Under the pieces are notes generated by a model. That model was not told the DNA's origin. It searched no databases and saw nothing but the letters and a program-made list of their open reading frames with translations. Positions 43,392 through 55,805 of a DNA stretch of 64,000 bases are shown here, piece by piece. Positions within the stretch are counted from its first letter, which is position 1; each line of letters opens with the position of its first letter. The stretch covers positions 198,444-262,443 of the forward strand of contig KN817531.1 of assembly GCA_000827495.1 (NCBI GenBank), given 5' to 3'. The position numbers and the translations under genes are program-made. The DNA is from Hypholoma sublateritium FD-334 SS-4. Its lineage: Eukaryota > Basidiomycota > Agaricomycetes > Agaricales > Strophariaceae.

Positions 43392-46071
43392 CTATGGCGG
43401 TAAAACAAACGAATCGTCATATGCCGGAGGGGGTACGCTGTTGTCCTCCTGTGGTCTTGACCGCGACGGACGGGCGGAGGCTTCTATCTTGAGCAGTCTG
43501 TTTTCGTGTGTCATGGAGTCGACCTTCTGCTGCATTGCTACTAGCTTCGACTCGTTCTCCTGGCGCAGCTCCCCAAGCACGCGTCGGCCTTCCTTGAGCT
43601 GGTCCTTGAGCTGCTCGTTTTCCCTGCGCATCGTTTCAAGATCCCGCGATGACGACGACGACGACTGCACCGTCATCGCAATGAGGTTCATCTCCTGGAT
43701 CTGCTCGTTGAGCCGCCGGTTCTCGCGTTGCAGCTCGTCCATCTGCGTCGTACGTCGACCGGACAGGAGCAGCTGCTCCATCGACGTCTCCGTCTCGCGT
43801 AACTTGCTCTTCAGGCGGTCGTTGTCCTTCGTCGCGTCGCGCAGCAGCACACGCAGCTCGCGGTTGTTCGCCGTCGACGACGGCTCGGACATCGCCTTGC
43901 TCATGTCCGCGAGGCGGCTTTTCAGCTCCTCGATTTCGACCTTCTGCGCTTCGCCGGTGGTGCGCAGGTCGTCCGCATCAGTCTGAGCCTTCGTCGCCGC
44001 GGTCTGGGATTCCCTCAGCGACGCGCGCAGCCCCTGCTCCTCTTGCTTGAGCACGTCGAGGACGCGCTTCGAGCTCGCGACTTCTGCGTCCTTTGCCTCG
44101 ACCTCGGCCGTGAGGCGTCCGATCTCGGACACGTACTGCTCCTGCGAGCCGAGGCGGTCGTTCGCGGAGAGCATGTCAGACACCGTGCGCTCCATATCGC
44201 GCAGTTGTGACTTGAGCGATTTGTTCTCGTTGTCCAGACTGGCGTTAGCTTCCCGAAGCTGGCCCTGTTCCGAAAGTTGGGAGCGTAGGCTGTCAATGAC
44301 AAGCTGCAATCTCCCTGTTTCCCGTTTGTGAGCCTGCTCGAGCGCATCCAGAGCCGACCGTTCGACCATAGAAGCTGGAGGTAAAGACGGTGGTGTAGGA
44401 TTCCGCGATGGGGGGTTCGTGTGTGCTTCTAGACTAGGATCCTCAAAGGGGGACATAAGCGGCGTCGGGGGCTTGGGCCTCGGGGGACTGGCAGAGAAAG
44501 ACACGGCAGGAGAAGAGGTCAAGGACATCGATGCTCTGGGCCGAAGCGTCGTTGCAGAAGGCGATAGAGGTGGTGATAGGGCAGTAGAGTACCTCGGATT
44601 CATTGTTGGAGATGGAGACGTAGATACGGTATGTGCCCGTGAAACTCGACCATTCAGTGAGACTGCTTGCAAATGTTCTTTCTTGGGAGGAGGTGGAGGC
44701 GGCTTCGCTTTTTGTGGTGGAAATGGTGGAGCTAACGACGGAGCTGTGCCGAACTGCAATCGGAGGGTAGGCGATAGTAAATCAGAGGGGAGTGTATCTG
44801 GTACCGGTTCACCCGCTAATCTCTGCCTAAGGAGGTGCATAACAATAGCGAATTCTTCTTGGGTCAATCGGTTATCCCGGTTTAAATCTGCCAGCATCCT
44901 AGGAAGAGGCGTCATTCAAGAAAGACGTATTGTAGCAATTAAACCCAAGGACATACCATATGCGGCCCAACTCGTTTGGAGGCAGATCATATCCCATCAG
45001 AAACTTAGCGGCAACGTCTGTTTCTATGTACCCCTTATGCTCGACATCGAGCCGCACGAATTGTTGATCAGATTCAAGTTTCTCGTGAGGTAGAATCGCC
45101 CAAGGTTGCTCCTGTATACCATTGGTATTTATAGATAGAAGTGGGGTACTATTGCCCGGACCCGGGGGAGTGATCCGTAGTTGGGTATTCGGTGAGCCCA
45201 AGGAAGAAGTAGAGCGGTGAAGAAGAGGAGCTGGCGTATCGAAATCTGGGGGCCTGATATCTGTGAACTTGTTGAAGAGACTTTTAGGGATTGAAGTCGG
45301 AATGGCTGGGATAAGACACGATTGAAAAGCGTTTATAAGATACAAGCCAAGAGCGAACTGCGCAAAGTCGAGTACACCACGGGCATCGATGTCCGCGAGT
45401 TTTCTACGGGATGGTCAAAGGCGCAGGTAATCAGCAATATTAGCGAAGACGGGGAGTTGACAGTACGTACGCAATCTTGAGCAGCTGCTCGTAGGATAAA
45501 CTGGAGGTTGCCAGAAAGGCAGACATGGTTTTGTTGCCTGAAACACAGCCAGTAAACAGGTCAACTAGAGACCTATCCCAGCTTGTTTGCACGTACTATC
45601 TAACAACCCCGAGACCGGACCTGCGCGAGCGAACGACGTTTGGAAGTGGTGTATATCCTCTGAACTGATCGGAGGAAATTGGACATGATTGGGCTTCCGG
45701 ACATCGCTGATCCCTTCCAGCGTAGGAAGAGGACCGGCTGGAGGCTATTCAGCACATAAACTCCACCATAGGTATTAGATAAACTCCTCACCTTTGGTCA
45801 CCAAATCTGCGTGCAGCGTCTCGCCAGCTTGCACCCAACCCATGAGCCGAATTGCCACCGTCAACTCGTTCTTCGAGAGCTCCCCACTCTGGTTCTGGTC
45901 TGAAAGGTTCCAGATATCGCGCAGTTGTTCGAAAGAGAGGCCGCTGCGTCCGAATATGTCGATCGCAGCTTGCGCAGTGAGCACACCGGCCTGCTCGCAA
46001 TGGGCCAAGGCCAGAATCTGTGCAGCCAGGTCGCCTTCTTCCTCAGATGCCATGGGAGTGTACATTGACAT
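43392..46071 (-). CDS. EDE1: EH-domain endocytic scaffold (Eps15/Ede1-like)
   Basis: Early endocytic adaptor that binds NPF motifs at clathrin-coated sites. Exons 46071-45792, 45737-45597, 45537-45471, 45403-44957 and 44898-43392 give 813 aa. Three EH domains: about residues 15-95 (IWNLSDQNQSGELSKNELTVAIRLM, with an intact EF-hand-like loop), 118-195 (degenerate loop) and 255-335 (IWMLADLNRDNRLTQEEFAIVMHLL). A Pro/Ser-rich stretch (about 345-475) is followed by a long coiled coil to about residue 790. The end, SVPPPAYDDSF, holds a PPxY motif, a typical WW-domain ligand. The protein is much shorter than yeast Ede1 and I see no C-terminal UBA domain. Start: the Met of MSMYTPMASEE; another Met lies two codons in. 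Confidence 0.9.
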
Positions 46072-46758
46072 GAATACTCGGCAGACGCGGGTTGACTGCT
46101 GGCTATGAGACCGGGAATCACCTTGGAATTGCCTCGGATGTGAATGATTCTGAAGGCTGCGCAGCTGCACAGCGTTGGTGGCTATTTCGAATGTTCGTTT
46201 CTCGCTTCAAACACTCGTAAGTATAAGAATCTCAGTCCATGGGAATGCTTCCTGCGGAATGGCTCCGATACCAAGGATAACAGGATGATATGCGGGAAGG
46301 CCAGGAGCACGAAGGTAAAAGCCAAGGACGAGCTGAGGCGGCAGCGCCCAGCAGAGTCCGATCCATCATGCTTAGTCAGCGACGTTCCCCGCACATCTTT
46401 TGGCTAATTAGCGGCCCGGCCATGTTCGATTTACCAGAGATGGGCAGCGCAGTACTTTTCTGAAGGTTTAAGGAACTGTAATTTGCAATTACGAGTTACA
46501 TGGTGTGTTACATGGCGTGAGATAGAAAGCAGAAGTCTTCAGGTTATAGCAGTACTCGGGTCGGAATTTTGTAGTTGTATTTGAACCTATAAGTACTATG
46601 TCACTAGCCTGTAGGAGAGGGTATCATATGGACGTGCGCATCAGGTGGAGGGTATAAAGAAAAGAGATAAACGATTTCAGATGGACAAGCATCAAGCCGT
46701 CTGCATCTGCGAGCAGGAGATCCACGAGAGAGATAGAGGCGAGGGACCAAGATACTTC
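46072..46758. other. Intergenic
   Basis: About 690 bases holding the promoter of the EH gene and the 3' flank of the HMG gene; no further gene seen. Confidence 0.5.
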
Positions 46759-48093
46759 TTAATCCATCGTGAGCCAAGCGTCGAATTCAAAGGAATTATT
46801 CAAATGATCGTCGAGTTCAGATGCTAAGGGTTGGCAGTGGAGGTATCCAGGGTACGACGCTGACATGTCAACATCGTAGCCAAAGTTCAACTGCTGAAGT
46901 TCGGAGTTCAAGTACGGGATTTCGTCGAATTTGACGTTCGGAATCGTCGGAACATGAGCGTAAGGATCGGTGAAGGTACTTTTGAGCCCAAATTGCTCGC
47001 CGGTGTAAACCAAGCTGGGTGGGTAATCGGCGCAGAAGGTGGGCTCCCCGGGCTTCGACTCCATCGTCATTTCCACATCCTCCGTGCGCGGCAGGGGGTC
47101 GAGCGCCAAATGCGGGATGTCCTCGTAGGGCACAAATTCTTCTTCCTCCTCTGCGATGGGCGAATGCTGGGGAGCGGCCTCCTGCATGGCTGGGGAGTGG
47201 CACAAGGCAAGGGGTATCTGTGGCGTCTGTGGGGACACTGAAGGGAGAGACTCAGAGGCAATTTGCTCCAGACGATGGACCGCCATCTGCGCGGCTGCGC
47301 GAGGGACCCTAGCGTTGCGCGCCGCAGGGATGACGTCAGGAGATTCGGGCTCGGCCGTGGTCGCGGGAGAGGCGGATGAATATGTGTCGGCAGCCTTTCG
47401 CTTGCGCGAGCCCGCCGATGCGCCGCCTGCCTTCTTCGCAGGAGCTTTCGATCTGCTGCGAGAGGCGGAGAGAGTGTGGCGTGGAGTAGGCGTGTACTGG
47501 TAGTTGGGGTGCTCGATTTTGTGGCGTTGCTGCTCCTGGTTGGCGATCTCTTTATACTTTTGCTTCTGTGCAGGCGACATCGCTTTCCATGCTTTGCCGG
47601 CCTGTTTGCTGAGCTCGTTCTGCTGACCTTCTCCCGAGCCTTTTTGCTCCTCGATCCAGTAAGAACGAAAAACAATGAAAGAGTTACGCGGTCTTGGAAC
47701 ATATCCCGCTTCGCGTCGACGACTGTGGCTTTTCTTGTTTCGCACCGGAGGGGCCGGAGATACAGAGAGAGATTCGAATTTGTGTTCAACTGCTGGAGGG
47801 GAAGGAGGGACAGAACCAACGTGTACATCAGAGAGAGTGGCAGAAGAGAGCGCTAGGGGTGAATGTGATGACGGGGCGGGATGAACGAAGTCCTCGGTGG
47901 GCTCGAGCTTCACAGGACGATCGTACGGAGCGGCAACATGGCGTCTATCGTCTAAAAACACGTTAAGGTATTAGGAATAGGACAACAAATTATGTTGATC
48001 GTGGATCGGTAACTCACCATTGCAGACGTCCGACAGGTCCCTAGTCGCGCGTCCGGATTGGTGATTGTAGTGAACATTGCGAAAGGATGGCAT
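46759..48093 (-). CDS. HMG-box transcription factor
   Basis: Sequence-specific HMG factor of the MATA/Ste11/Prf1-like class. Exons 48093-48018 and 47951-46759 give 422 aa. The HMG box (about residues 110-180) reads VPRPRNSFIVFRSYWIEEQKG, then NELSKQAGKAWKAMSPAQKQKYKE and HKIEHPNYQYTP, with the usual basic/aromatic positions. A basic Ala/Lys/Arg-rich stretch (SRSRSKAPAKKAG, SRKRKA) follows and may be a nuclear signal. The C-terminal ~200 residues are acidic and Pro-rich, as in activation domains. In mushrooms such factors act in mating-pheromone response or fruiting; the exact role here is unknown. It has an unusually long gene-free upstream region (about 2.1 kb). Confidence 0.88.
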
Positions 48094-50240
48094 CTTGGAG
48101 AATGTGAATGAAGGAGATGGAAAGCTTGTGGAAAACGATGGATCTGGGCTCAGTACAAGTCCTGGGCTGCAGCAACTTAGAGCGCATTTCAGCCCTGCTT
48201 AAGAGCGTTTGCTTCCTGAATCTACGATTGTCCATAAAGTCCTGTAAAATCACCTCGTTGCAGACATGCGGTGTGTGATTCGGCGGAGGTTAATCAACGG
48301 ATCCATTTTTGGTCGAAAATCCACGATCCCAGATCTGCACATGGACGGAACCAATTATGTGGAGAAAAAAAGGAAAAGGACGTCTATGGGTCCAACTCTG
48401 TATAAGTTCAAGTCAGATGGCTGGAGGAAATGCGCAAGAAGAAAGAACAAGCCTCAGGTTCCTTAAATCATGCACGAACTTGTACATGCACGATTTTGAG
48501 AGGACTTGGGAGCAACGGATGACTGTTGGGCGTACGATTTTGAACGACGGATTTGGATTCGGCGACGGAACGCTTCTTGGGACCCCCAAGTCCCCGCCCA
48601 CGGGAACCCGGGGTCCTGATGCTGCTTATGGTAAACCTACAGATCAGATCGACGTGCCGACTTTTGCCGGTGTATCGAGTTACTGATTAGATCCTTGCCG
48701 ACTTTTGCCGCGGTAGCAAGGTACTAATTGGACTCATGCCGACTTTTGCCGCTGTATCGAGCTGCTGATTAGATCCTTGCCGACTTTTGCCGCTGTAGCA
48801 GGCCCATCGATTCAAAGATACCATAGAAAACTTCTTCCCACCGAAGTTCCTACTCATAGGATGTTAGATCGGCTACGTTTCCAGCAATTTTAGTGTACCT
48901 GAAGACAAAGACGACCGAGAAATTCCATGAAAGAGAGATTCAGTTGAATTGACTCACACCATGAAAGAGTTCTGATTCAGCTCCAGCGCACATGCTGTAA
49001 AGGTTTACTTTGGCTAGGAATCCGAACTAGGCACGGCTCTCCCAGAGTCCCAACTTGAAATTGCTCCGCGAGCAAATTCATTGCAGCGGGCAGCCATGCG
49101 ATTTACCCAAGCTTCGTGACCGTGAGACTCCCCCCCAAAAGCTGCGCACGGCGACCTTGACAATGAGTATTACGGAGGGCGCGCGGTGCGCACGTGCAGG
49201 CTCGCCGCTTTGCCCAGGAACACAACACATCCGAGTTCAGGTGTTCAGATGCTACCTGATGCTACTAAGTAATCGCCTTGGGCCGAGGATTCAAGGACTG
49301 AGTATAGATCACCTACATGCACCAAGTATGATAATTTGATGATAATGCACCTGGGCCCGCCCCTGCTGGATCCCTCATGGGCCATATTCAAGAAATGGCT
49401 CAGCGGCGGGTGGCCCGTGCCGCGACCTACCAACATGACCTCACCTTTCGGACAATTTACAGCATCTCATCCACCTCTTCTGATATTTGTGATTGGAGAA
49501 TCGTGTAACACATATACATATCTGTTCTTGCAGGAATAAGTAAATTGATGGAAAGAAGGTACTGGCAGAGTGCGCAGCGATGGGATCCTGGGAAATGTGG
49601 AGGTAAAACGTTGAACGCTTCGGCAGATGAGCGACGACTAGATAATTCAATTGAGGTTAGTACATAGTCAATTAGTATATCCATTCCATCAAACATCATT
49701 AGGCAGGGTATCGTCCCCTCAGAGAGGACAGTGTCGACCTGCAGTGGGACTTAATGTGCACCTTAACATCGCATCAATAGGACCTCGATCCCTCTCACTT
49801 TCTCCATTTGGCCAGTTGGCGCATCATTTCAGGGGGGGCGAGTGGAAACACACTGGCGCCTGCCTGGCGCCTGTATGTGATCATCACAGCTTGGGCCGTA
49901 ATGCCCATCAGAGGACCCCCACCCGTTCGGAACGGTCACGACTCAGTGACCCAGTACTCAGTGGTCAAACTTCATCGCAAATTACTTTTGAAATCTATGC
50001 CAACGATAGTGAGAGAAGTTCATTGGATCAACCTTGACAGAAAGATATTTTAGTAGATGTCCAACTTTTGGTGCTTGGTAATTATAGATTGCTTGCTAAG
50101 TTGCTGGGAAAATCAAGACAGATTTGACCTTTTGCGCTGTATTTCTCACAACAAGGCAGCACATTTATAGAGGGAAGTGCGAAGGGAGAAGCCCACTGTT
50201 CCTACGTACATTTCTCAACAACGCTCTCCTCGAAGTCTTG
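48094..50240. other. 2.1-kb gene-free region upstream of the HMG gene
   Basis: No convincing exon. It contains the 41-bp tandem repeat at 48655-48804 and otherwise unique DNA. As it lies between the divergent HMG and SDR genes, it may hold long-range control sites for either. Confidence 0.5.
48655..48804 (+). repeat. 41-bp tandem repeat, about 3.7 copies
   Basis: Units begin TGCCGACTTTTGCCG at 48655, 48696, 48737 and 48778, exactly 41 bases apart. Units 1 and 3 share GTATCGAG..ACTGATTAGATCCT-type sequence; units 2 and 4 share a GGTAGCA/TGTAGCA variant, so the pattern suggests an 82-bp higher-order unit. Confidence 0.92.
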
Positions 50241-51614
50241 ATGTCCAAGATCGTATTTGTAGGTCTCGCGATAGTATGCCGACGTGCCATTGTCAATATG
50301 TTTTGACGAGCATTTGATATAGGTCACAGGCGCTTCCGGATTTCTGGGCTCGCACATAGTCAGCCAGCTTTTAGACCAAGGCTATCGCGTCCGGGCGTGA
50401 GCACGATGTCTATTATCTCCACCTAGAGTTTGGCTTACATTAAACCAATAGCGCTGCGCGAGGAAAGAAGGTCGAGGTTCTGAAGATTTTATATAGCGCA
50501 CATCCATCAGTCGAGGTTGTGGAAATTGCCGATCTCGTAGCCGGCCACTTCGGTGGCGCATTGAAAGAAGTCCATGCGGTGATACACACAGCAACGACAA
50601 TGCCCGGGCGCGGGGACACTGAAACTGTGCTCAAGGTGATAGCTGGAATATGCATTTGTTAAATTGGCACCCTGAAATAGAGTACAGGTCGCGATCGAAG
50701 GTTCATTGAACCTCTTGCGCCAGGCCGAGAAAGCAGGCGTTAAGCATGTCGTGGTGACCGGATCCTTCGCTGCGGTAGCGGGAGATCCCACCGCGCAAGG
50801 CACATCTTTCAGAGCTGAACGTAAGTCCGATCTAAGAGATCAGATATATCAACCTCACGAGCATAGATTGGAACCCAATCACAAAGGAAGACGCATCAAA
50901 CAGTCCAATCCAGGCGTATCAAGCTGCCAAGAAATTTAGCGAGCTGGCGGTCTGGGAGTGGGCTGAAGCTCACCCACACGTAGATGTCACAACCAGTGAG
51001 AAAATTCTCCAGTGTTCTGCTACGAGCGTAAATCTAACTTTGGTTCAGTCATTCCGCCGTACCTATACGGTCCGTTTGCAAACCTCTTTCAGCCTATTGC
51101 TCCAGGGGACTGGACATTGTTCTCCACGAACATCTATATCAGCAACCTTCTCTCCCCAACTGGAAAATTCCCAATGGCCCCACCGTATGCGGATGTACGC
51201 GATACCGCTCGCGCGCACATCGAGGCATTCAAAGCCCCACCGAACATCAAGGGAAGAAAGCGGATACTGATTGCCTCGCCGCACGTTGTGGTCTACAAAG
51301 ACCTGCTGGATACAATAAAGAAGGCCAGACCCGAGCTCAGCGAGCGATTGATACAAACACCTGTACCCGATTTCCCAATCAGCAGTCTTGACCTGGATTA
51401 TGCCAGGATCGAGGAGGTCCTTGGGATCAAGAGGTCGGATTTCCATACGCTTGAACAGGCAAGTCCATATTTCTTGACGGTAATCCAAACGACACTGACT
51501 GGTGATTTTCAAATGCAGACGTATCTTGACGCAATCGACGCAGTGCTGAATGTTGAGCGGGAGTGGAAGGCCCGGGGATACCTATCCAAAGAAGTCCCTG
51601 CACCGAATGAGTAA
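50241..51614 (+). CDS. Extended SDR NAD(P)-dependent reductase (DFR/CCR/ketoreductase-like)
   Basis: Reduces a carbonyl substrate with NADPH; the substrate is not evident. Exons 50241-50258, 50323-50396, 50452-50635, 50688-50820, 50867-50995, 51049-51458 and 51519-51614 give 347 aa. The Rossmann motif VTGASGFLGSHIVSQLL is at residue 7, VIHTAT near 79, VVVTGSFAAV near 113 and the catalytic YxxxK at Y154/K158 (AYQAAKKF). PPYLYGPF and YADVRDTARAHIEAF are typical of fungal dihydroflavonol-reductase-like enzymes. The last junction is special: the frame is open through 51459-51518, but that 60-nt stretch starts GCAAGT after CAG and ends GCAG, so it is most likely a GC-AG intron; retaining it would add 20 residues. 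Confidence 0.88.
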
Positions 51615-52328
51615 GTGCAGTCGGTGGTGTTCTTTTTATAACATGGAGGATAATGTACAAGCGTCTGTATAACAATTTATTGAGAGAACTGGTGACGTTG
51701 ATGAGCACAACTGACCATTTTGCATCAATATGCGCGGCGCCTTGAGATGTATTGATTTCTTGGGGTCGACATAGTGGTATAAGTTGGAATAATCTCAATG
51801 CTCTACTGAAAGGGCAAGCACTCAAACTCGAGAAATTGACTATCATAGCAGTTGAACTGGATGTTCGGTAGTGACGGAAGTAAAACGTCGGAGGCAAAAC
51901 GGAGGCTGCCGATTGAGTCCGCCCTGGTCCGCCTCGATCAATTGCCAGCAATCACATGAATTTGTCATCAGTGAAAAAGTACAGACCGCGTTCACGTCCC
52001 GCCCACTCCGAGTCATTGCTGTCGCATTCTATAAGTTCTGAACCTTCCAATGAACGATCAACTGCTCTATGGAATCAGCTTCTCCACGCCAAAAAGAAGT
52101 CTTTGAAATGGATTTGGCGCATGTCAGGAACCAGAGCCCTATTTTGACTGCAAAAACAAGCTATGCACCTGATACGCTCAATCACAACTCAATCATTGAC
52201 ATGCAGTGCAAATTCAGAATCATAACGCATTGCCACATGTCGCACGAATGTCCTGGGTCCTTCCCAACTCTTCTCACTCGACGTTGTAGGCTGACTGCGC
52301 AGCTTCCTTTGCATTTGTCTTCTTCCCA
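51615..52328. other. Intergenic
   Basis: About 710 bases without a recognisable gene. Confidence 0.5.
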
Positions 52329-55300
52329 ATGCCGCGAGATAGGTCTGAACGGAGAAAAGTAGTGAGTGTTAGAGGCAAGCTTAAGCTCTAGCCTCTAATA
52401 AATTACTGAAGTACTCATTTGCTGACTATCCAGCTCTTGCATGATCAGTACTCGTATCAAACGGAGCTGAGCCAAAGGCGGCAACGGGAATCATCGAAGA
52501 ACGAGGAATCAAAGTTCCCTCTGTCGGGTTGTATACATCCCAGCGGGCATCCTGTCGGTAATATTCACGCAGACTACGGAAATGTCCTTTCCGCTCCATT
52601 TATGTCTGGCCCAACTCTCTCGAATCGGGGGCAGCTTAACACCACCCAAAATTACTGTGCTACTCAGTCCGATGATGTAGACCCTCACGTTTCTGCACAG
52701 CGCTCCGCTTCTTTCGAGCAACAATCTCCACCGCAGCGTATGGGTAGGCCTTGGGAGCTTTCCGAGGGTCCGGGTGGTGGGTAAGTCAAACACAATAGTC
52801 CAGGCGTTCATAAGTCCCATCTGTCCCTACAGTGGCTCTATGTTTCACGCAGCTTCGAACTTTGGGATCTACGACAGTCAATTTACAACACATCAATGGT
52901 CTCCTCAGACATTTTATGTAAACTATCATCTCCATGGTCTGTGATCTTGAAGTACATCCTTTTTGTCTACTTAAACTCAATTGCGTGAGCAGAACCTAGC
53001 CGGAGTGGACCTTGGGGGAATGACGCAAATTTGGTGAGCCTCAATTTCGCTTTAAGTAATTGTAGTGTGTTGATTATATGTAGCCATCATTTGGTTCTAA
53101 TCTCTCTGGTAATTTTGTGGGGAACTCAAAGGGAAAGGCGCTCTCTGTAACGCCTCCTGCAGATAACGTTCGTTCGAAAACCAGTCTGCCGTACAATAGA
53201 AGAAGCAATACCGTGTACGAGAATCATCTATCCCTTAAAGGACGCGGCCATCCGGTGTGGATTCCGGAACCCAATTCGCGTTTGCCAGACACCTATCGTG
53301 AAAAAGGCACATGCATCGGCGACGTTGGGATCATCACTCCTGAAGGAGGTTTTGACTTCCTCTTTAACATATGTTTAACCGCGGAAAACCCAATCAACGC
53401 AGGCAACTTACCGCTGGGCTTCGCGCCTATTAGTCCTTCTCTAGATAAACGAGACATTCGTGAATTCCGGGAATTTCAGCGCGGGCAATATCTTGCAAGC
53501 TCTATTCGCGTCAAGGGTAGCGGAACTATGTTTGATACAGGGTGAGAAGACTTTCTCTTTCGTATTGTCACAAACACATTAAAACATTTCCAGGCTGGAT
53601 TTCGAACCTACATCGCCTGAAGGCGCAATCTTAACATTGCCCGACGGTGCGTTTACGCAAGAACTCAATAATCTTTCGCTCTTTCGCCGCTTTATTGCGT
53701 ATCATGCGAAGAGTTGGTACGAATTCGTGAACGGTCCCCGGGGCCGCGAGGCTAAGAATGGGGATCTACGTGTCGTGGTCGGCTGTGACAAGACGACATC
53801 ATGGGGTATGGCTACCTTCACAGATATAGCGTCGCCGTCGGATCTCCAAGTACAGTTCAATGCGAACCATCAACCAACTGGATCTACTTCGAAAACGAAT
53901 TCCTGGATATGTACAGGAATTGCCGACTTGAAAACTGGTCCCGACGACAGCGAGCCTCTGCAGTCTGCGTTAGCTACAAAACTGGATCGACCTCGGAATC
54001 AATGTCTGTTTATTAGAACACTCAGTGTCACCTTGAGCAAAGCCTTATGGAAATCAGTCCGTCGCCGCGGCTCTTCACCCCCACGAAATCTCTACCTTCG
54101 AAGGTTACAAGAACCAGCAGAAAAAATCTATAGGCCTGTGAGTGTCGATCTCTTATGTGATCACCAAACTAGTACAGCTTTGAGTTGTAGAAGTTCTTCA
54201 GACTATCCTTAGCGAGCCCCGAAAATCGCCCGACATTCTCCGATGAATCATCTCACAATATGCCGCAACCTTTTGAGGAACTTACCAATCGCGGGGACGC
54301 GGTAGTATGCGATTTTGTTTCTTTAGTATGCTCATATTTCCTCACAACAATTCTGGTACACTTAGCTGGATGTCCCTAACCTTCGAGAATTGTCAAAGAT
54401 ACTCAGCGATTACCTTTCAGCTCTGGTTTGTTACGCCCTAAATACCTCATTGGTAATGATTTCTTACCGCTGAAGCAGTTCCCTCTTGCAAAGACGGTTA
54501 TAGCCAATGACAGGGACTGGCAATCTGCGATTATACTTCTACAAACGCAGGCCTCCTACGATCATAAAACTATGGGCTTTGCCAGCAAGCAAGCCTTAAA
54601 CGAAAGACTCCTCGACGCTGTCCATCATCTGAATTATCCACGTTATGACAGAGATCTAGGTAAGAAAACTGGTCAGTGATGACAGCTTTTCTGATTTGCG
54701 ATATTTACCAGATGTCGCATATTTTGAGCCCAGAGATATTACTGAGAATGCAAACTTCCTCGACGGTCTTGCTCGAGACATTCGAAACGGCCGCAGAACC
54801 TTTGAGGGCTATCTGTTCGATTCCACTGCCCCAATTTCTCAAGAAGATCGCGAACAATTCATCGATTCGTTAATCACCAAGCTCTCCACAGCAACACCTT
54901 CGCCCGATCGAACGGGACGCCCCTTGTTTCTGGAGGGCCATAAATTACATGCATTATCCCTGGAATTCGACATCATACCGTGTATAATACACCCCGGTAC
55001 GATATTGGCCACGCGCTCAATCGACGACCTGCGTCAGAAAACAGCATCTGAGCTGAACGTGACGGACGCCGAGAACGCTGCAAGCACTCGATGTCTGGCC
55101 CATGCACTGTACGCACGATACTTGGTGGGGCAGGAACTGGATTGTCTCGATGAAGCTATTTGGTGGTTTAGGGAGGCTGTGGAGGCTACACCAGAAGAAC
55201 ATTATTCGTATCTGGACATCATAGTTTCGCTATGCTCCTCTCTTCACCTTCGCGTGCAGCTTCTAGGCCTTGAGGATGATCGGGATTCGCTTTTAGAAAT

Positions 55301-55367
55301 ACTCAAGATGGAACGAAAAGTCAACCATGCAGTCGTTCTTCAGTGGGCCAAGGATTTAGTTAATTAA
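52329..55367 (+). CDS. Large uncharacterised agaricomycete-type protein, apparent frameshift
   Basis: Resembles a family of unnamed mushroom proteins, recognised by GDVGIITPEGGFDFLFNIC, a DGAFTQELNNLSLFRRF segment and SWYEFVNGPRGREAKNGDL..GCDKTTSWGMA. Proposed exons: 52329-52361, 52434-52780, 52833-52936, 52993-53033, 53084-53541, 53594-54137, 54202-54301, 54366-54425, 54479-54659 and 54712-55367. The sum leaves one extra base: after LSVTLSKALWKS (about 54050) the frame must shift by +1 to continue as LHPHEISTFEG and join exon 7. The alternative is a stop at 54212. The N terminus is Gln/Ser-rich and looks disordered. The C-terminal ~220 residues are helical, with TPR-like text (AHALYARYLVGQELDCLDEAIWWFREAVE). 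No catalytic motif is recognised. About 840 aa if continuous. Confidence 0.6.
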
Positions 55368-55805
55368 GCAATGGGAACGGTCCAAAAGGCATCGATGAAC
55401 ACGTAGCGGGCTGATTTAAAATGATAATATAGGAGATTAGAGAAAACATCCCTCCAACGTCCCTCCATGATTGTGTATGATTGGAGTGCGATTTGTTAAG
55501 GTAAAGGCTTGGTAAAGGCCACGGATTGGCCGCGATTATTGTCTTGGAATCTTTGACCAATTCACTTCGTCAGGCTTATCAGGAGATTTCTATGTAGTAA
55601 ATTTCAAGAACTAATCTTTCATGGCACAAAGGAGGGGTCGTGGTTCGAGCCGGCGGTCCAGGGCCGCGAGCAACACTTGGTAGCGGAGATTCAAACGAAA
55701 ACTCGTCCCTAAGTGGAGTGCAGCAGTATTCCCGACATTCCACCTTTGATACAACTCCAACATTGAAACCGTTTCTCCTCGGAGAACTACACCTACAAAG
55801 TGCAA
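55368..55805. other. Intergenic
   Basis: About 440 bases; no gene seen. Probable promoter of the Rab GEF gene. Confidence 0.5.

Noticed and set aside
43363..43986. Ser/Arg-rich plus-strand open frame
   Set aside because: Antisense shadow of the EH-protein coiled coil.
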